Assembly (NCBI RefSeq): GCF_000982825.1
Contig: NZ_CP011047.1
Location: 3,720,001-3,784,000 of the forward strand
Reading direction: 5' to 3'
Length of the DNA: 64,000 bases
Source of the DNA: Cronobacter sakazakii
Lineage (GTDB): Bacteria > Pseudomonadota > Gammaproteobacteria > Enterobacterales > Enterobacteriaceae
In this document: positions 61,815-64,000 of the stretch, piece by piece
How the letters are laid out: the number at the start of each line of letters is the position of its first letter
Numbering within the stretch: position 1 is the first letter of the stretch
Program-made: the position numbers and the translations under genes
Notes under the pieces: generated by a model
Seen by the model: the letters and a program-made list of their open reading frames with translations, nothing else
The model's database searches: none
Told to the model about the DNA's origin: nothing

Positions 61815-62411
61815 ATGGCGAAAGTTCTGGTGCTTTATTATTCCATGTATGGGCATGTCGAAACGCTGGCGCACGCAGTGGCGGAAGGCGCCGAAAAGGT
61901 TCAGGGCGCGGAAGTGACAATTAAGCGCGTGCCGGAAACTATGCAGGCGGAAGCCTTCGCGAAAGCGGGCGGGAAAACGCAAAATGCGCCGGTCGCCACG
62001 CCGCAGGAGCTCGCCGATTACGACGCGATTATCGTCGGCACCCCGACCCGCTTTGGCAATATGTCCGGTCAGATGCGTACCTTCTTTGACCAGACCGGCG
62101 GCCTGTGGGCCTCCGGCGCGCTGTACGGCAAACTGGCGAGCGTGTTTAGCTCAACCGGTACGGGCGGCGGTCAGGAGCACACGATCTCCTCCACATGGAC
62201 TACGCTTGCTCATCATGGAATGATCATTGTGCCTATCGGTTACGGGGCGCAGGAGCTGTTTGATATTTCCACGGTTCGCGGCGGAACGCCTTACGGCGCG
62301 ACCACCATCGCAGGCGGCGACGGTTCACGCCAGCCAAGCCAGGAAGAACTGGCGATCGCCCGCTATCAGGGCGAATACGTGGCGGGCCTCGCCGTCAAAA
62401 TGAAAGGCTAA
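61815..62411 (+). CDS. wrbA: NAD(P)H:quinone oxidoreductase WrbA
   Basis: FMN-dependent flavodoxin-like quinone reductase giving two-electron reduction. It has 198 residues, the family length. It starts MAKVLVLYYSMYGHVETLAHAVAEGA (phosphate-binding loop). TPTRFGNMSGQMRTFFDQTGGLW and SSTGTGGGQEHTI are the FMN-contact blocks. An AGGAGCAAGG site precedes the ATG. yccJ follows 21 bp on, as in E. coli. Confidence 0.97.
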   Translation: MAKVLVLYYSMYGHVETLAHAVAEGAEKVQGAEVTIKRVPETMQAEAFAKAGGKTQNAPVATPQELADYDAIIVGTPTRFGNMSGQMRTFFDQTGGLWASGALYGKLASVFSSTGTGGGQEHTISSTWTTLAHHGMIIVPIGYGAQELFDISTVRGGTPYGATTIAGGDGSRQPSQEELAIARYQGEYVAGLAVKMKG

Positions 62412-62432
62412 CTCACTTCACTGGAGGAAAGC

Positions 62433-62660
62433 ATGCCAACACAAGAATCGAAAACCCATCACGTGGGGGAATGGGCCAGCCTGCGTAATACGTCCCCTGA
62501 GATCGCCGAAGCGATTTTTGAAGTGGCCGATTATGACGAGGTGATGGCCGAGAAAATCTGGGAAGAAGGCAGCGACGAAGTGCTCATTCGCGCCTTTAAG
62601 AAAACCGATAAAGATTCGCTCTTCTGGGGCGAACAGACGATCGAACGTAAAAACGTCTGA
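62433..62660 (+). CDS. yccJ: Conserved small protein YccJ
   Basis: 75-residue acidic protein of unknown function, cotranscribed with wrbA in E. coli. It reads MPTQESKTHHVGEWASLRNTSPEIAEAIFEVADYDEVMAEKIWEEGSDEVL and ends LFWGEQTIERKNV, nearly identical to E. coli. GGAGGAAAGC is a strong ribosome site. Confidence 0.94.
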   Translation: MPTQESKTHHVGEWASLRNTSPEIAEAIFEVADYDEVMAEKIWEEGSDEVLIRAFKKTDKDSLFWGEQTIERKNV

Positions 62661-62667
62661 CGCTTCG

Positions 62668-62698
62668 GCCCTCTGCGTATGCAGAGGGCTTCGTTTTA
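62668..62698 (+). terminator. Terminator of wrbA-yccJ
   Basis: GCCCTCTGC / GCAGAGGGC stem with a GTAT loop, followed by TTCGTTTTAT. Confidence 0.88.
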
Positions 62699-63583
62699 TG
62701 GTTGCGCGCGCTGCGCTGCCAGCTGTTTCTCAAAAGCCGCCCGCGACTGCGCGACATAGCGCGCCAGCCCTGCCTTATCGATAAACGCGTTATTCTCTCC
62801 CCTCGCCTTGCGCGCCATTTTATCCATCAGGCCAAAACGCTCGCCTTTGTTGGCAAGAAAAATATCCACCTGTTGCGCCTCAAGCCGCGCAAAACTGCGA
62901 CGGATATCTTCCACCAGTGTCGGATAGTTGCGGTTGTTGATAAGCGGATACCCCGGCGTCGCGAGGCTGTCGGCATAGATAAGCGTTTTACCGTCAGCGA
63001 GTGTGACTTTCCATGAGGTCGCTCCCGGAAGATGGCCTGGCGTGAAAATGGCCGCAAGCGTCACGCCGCCCAGATGCCACTGCTGCCCGTCCTGCGCTTC
63101 CATATCCACCGTCACTGGCGGGAACGGCAGCGCGTCGCCCAGCGCGAAATCCTCTTTACCACCGCGCGCCATCTGCTCTGCATTGGCGTGGCTTGCGATA
63201 ACGCGCGCGCCGCTCCACGCTTTAAGCCTCGCGATGCCGCCCGCCTGATCGAGTCGCGCATGGCTGTTCGCGATGTAGCGAATATCGGCCATGCGAAAAC
63301 CGAGCGCTTCAATGTTGCGCCTGATTTGCGGCGCGCTGGCATCAAGACCCGCGTCAATCAGAATGTGGCCCTGCGGCGTGGTAAGCAGCACCGACGAGAG
63401 GTTTTCGGTGCCGACGTACCAGACGCCAGGCCAGATGGCGAAGGGCTGAACGGGCTTCGCCCAGGCTTCAAAAAGGGAATACGGCGGTGCCTCGGCGAGC
63501 GGCTGGGCGGGGTCGAGCGCGGCATGCGCGGGTACAGAGAGCAGTGACATCAGACAAGAAAAAAGTGCGATACGGGGTTTCAT
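62696..63583 (-). CDS. Subclass B3 metallo-beta-lactamase-like protein, RQK type
   Basis: Secreted metallo-hydrolase of 295 residues, signal MKPRIALFSCLMSLLSVPAHA. The fold signature is FAIWPGVWYVGTENLSSVLLTTPQGHILIDAGLD. The metal motif, canonically H-x-H-x-D-H, reads H-A-R-L-D-Q in NSHARLDQAGGI: standard-numbering His116 kept, His118 to Arg, Asp120 kept, His121 to Gln. His196 is kept in FTPGHLPGATSW, and His263 is replaced by Lys in DIFLANKGERFGL. This is the B3-RQK variant described for enterobacterial chromosomal enzymes. Whether it hydrolyses beta-lactams here is unknown. It is divergent from a LysR-type regulator. Confidence 0.9.
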   Translation of the reverse strand: MKPRIALFSCLMSLLSVPAHAALDPAQPLAEAPPYSLFEAWAKPVQPFAIWPGVWYVGTENLSSVLLTTPQGHILIDAGLDASAPQIRRNIEALGFRMADIRYIANSHARLDQAGGIARLKAWSGARVIASHANAEQMARGGKEDFALGDALPFPPVTVDMEAQDGQQWHLGGVTLAAIFTPGHLPGATSWKVTLADGKTLIYADSLATPGYPLINNRNYPTLVEDIRRSFARLEAQQVDIFLANKGERFGLMDKMARKARGENNAFIDKAGLARYVAQSRAAFEKQLAAQRAQP

Positions 63584-63655
63584 TATCATCTCCTGAATAA
63601 GGAGACGCAGTATAATCAGCGCCTTTTTAATGCGGCTCAATTGGAATGACATCTG

Positions 63656-64000
63656 ATGAATATCCTGCAACTGGATATGAACCTGCTGAAAGTGCTCTAT
63701 GTGATGCTACAGACGGGTACGACCGGCGAGACGGCGCAGCGGCTGAATATTACGCCTTCCGCCGTGAGCCACGCGCTCTCGCGCCTGCGTGAAGCGCTGG
63801 GCGATCCGCTGTTTCGACGCGAAGGGAACCGCCAGCATCCAACGCCTTTTGCACAGGCGCTGCGCGATAAACTGGTGCCGCTGTTCGTTTCGCTGAATGA
63901 AGAGATGTTCGGCGAGCCGCAGCCGCACGAGCGGCGTTTTCGGGTGGTGGTGCCGCCCGCGCTCAATACGCTGCTCGCCCCTGTTCTTGCGCAAAAAGCG
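63656..64000 (+). CDS. LysR-type transcriptional regulator, 3' part missing
   Basis: The first 115 codons of a LysR-family regulator, open to the window end. The winged helix-turn-helix is MNLLKVLYVMLQTGTTGETAQRLNITPSAVSHALSRLREALGDPLFRREGNRQHPTPFAQAL. The effector domain begins with ERRFRVVVPPALNTLLAPVLAQ. It is divergent from the beta-lactamase-like gene across 72 bp, the classic arrangement for a LysR regulator and its target. Confidence 0.92.
   Translation, partial: MNILQLDMNLLKVLYVMLQTGTTGETAQRLNITPSAVSHALSRLREALGDPLFRREGNRQHPTPFAQALRDKLVPLFVSLNEEMFGEPQPHERRFRVVVPPALNTLLAPVLAQKA

Overview
The window is chromosomal DNA of a gammaproteobacterium in the Enterobacteriaceae. Gene order from wrbA to flgH follows, in reverse, the 23-24 min region of Escherichia coli, and most proteins align with their E. 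coli orthologues from memory over full length. Several departures fit Cronobacter, possibly C. sakazakii: no curli operon between ymdA and ycdZ, an intact efeUOB locus, and a B3 metallo-beta-lactamase-like gene with the RQK metal-site variant next to yccJ. The genus is an inference; no database search was possible.

Layout. 1-6315: flagellar cluster, flgBCDEFGH on the minus strand (flgH cut by the window edge) facing flgAMN on the plus strand. 6473-10297: rimJ-yceH-yceM-murJ on the minus strand. 10565-17967: mdtH, grxB, yceB, pyrC, dinI, bssS, solA, a broken yceJ, and yceI on the plus strand. 18023-26553: trhO, lpxL, msyB, yceK and the osmoregulated periplasmic glucan genes opgGH and opgC. 26584-32045: clsC-ymdB-ymdA, ycdZ, ycdY-ycdX and ghrA on the minus strand. 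32131-37060: a chaperone-usher fimbrial operon absent from this place in E. coli, whose usher has an in-frame stop. 37619-42016: two tRNA-Ser(GGA) genes flanking a YdeP-type molybdopterin oxidoreductase. The tRNAs are followed by one and five copies of a 190-bp repeat that ends in the tRNA 3' end, and then by REP-like palindromes. 42101-50350: phoH, efeUOB (ferrous iron uptake), a CNT nucleoside transporter, a DUF3574 lipoprotein and putP. 50764-61157: putA, rutR and the complete pyrimidine-degradation operon rutABCDEFG. 61242-64000: ymdF, wrbA, yccJ, the beta-lactamase-like gene and a divergent LysR-type regulator cut by the window end.

Regulation that can be read directly: a sigma-28 promoter before flgM, a LexA box at dinI, a PurR box and start-switch hairpin at pyrC, a Fur box at efeU, GTTGCA operators between putP and putA, a sigma-54 promoter with two NtrC-like enhancers at rutA, and GC-rich-discriminator promoters for both tRNA genes.

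The most unusual structure is the tRNA-Ser repeat array. Each 190-bp unit holds a rho-independent terminator and a strongly structured segment that re-creates the last 18 nt of the tRNA including CCA. It resembles in design the repeats that follow tyrT in E. coli (rtT RNA). Two further observations are single-codon nonsense changes in otherwise intact genes: UGA for Trp in yceJ and UAA in the fimbrial usher.
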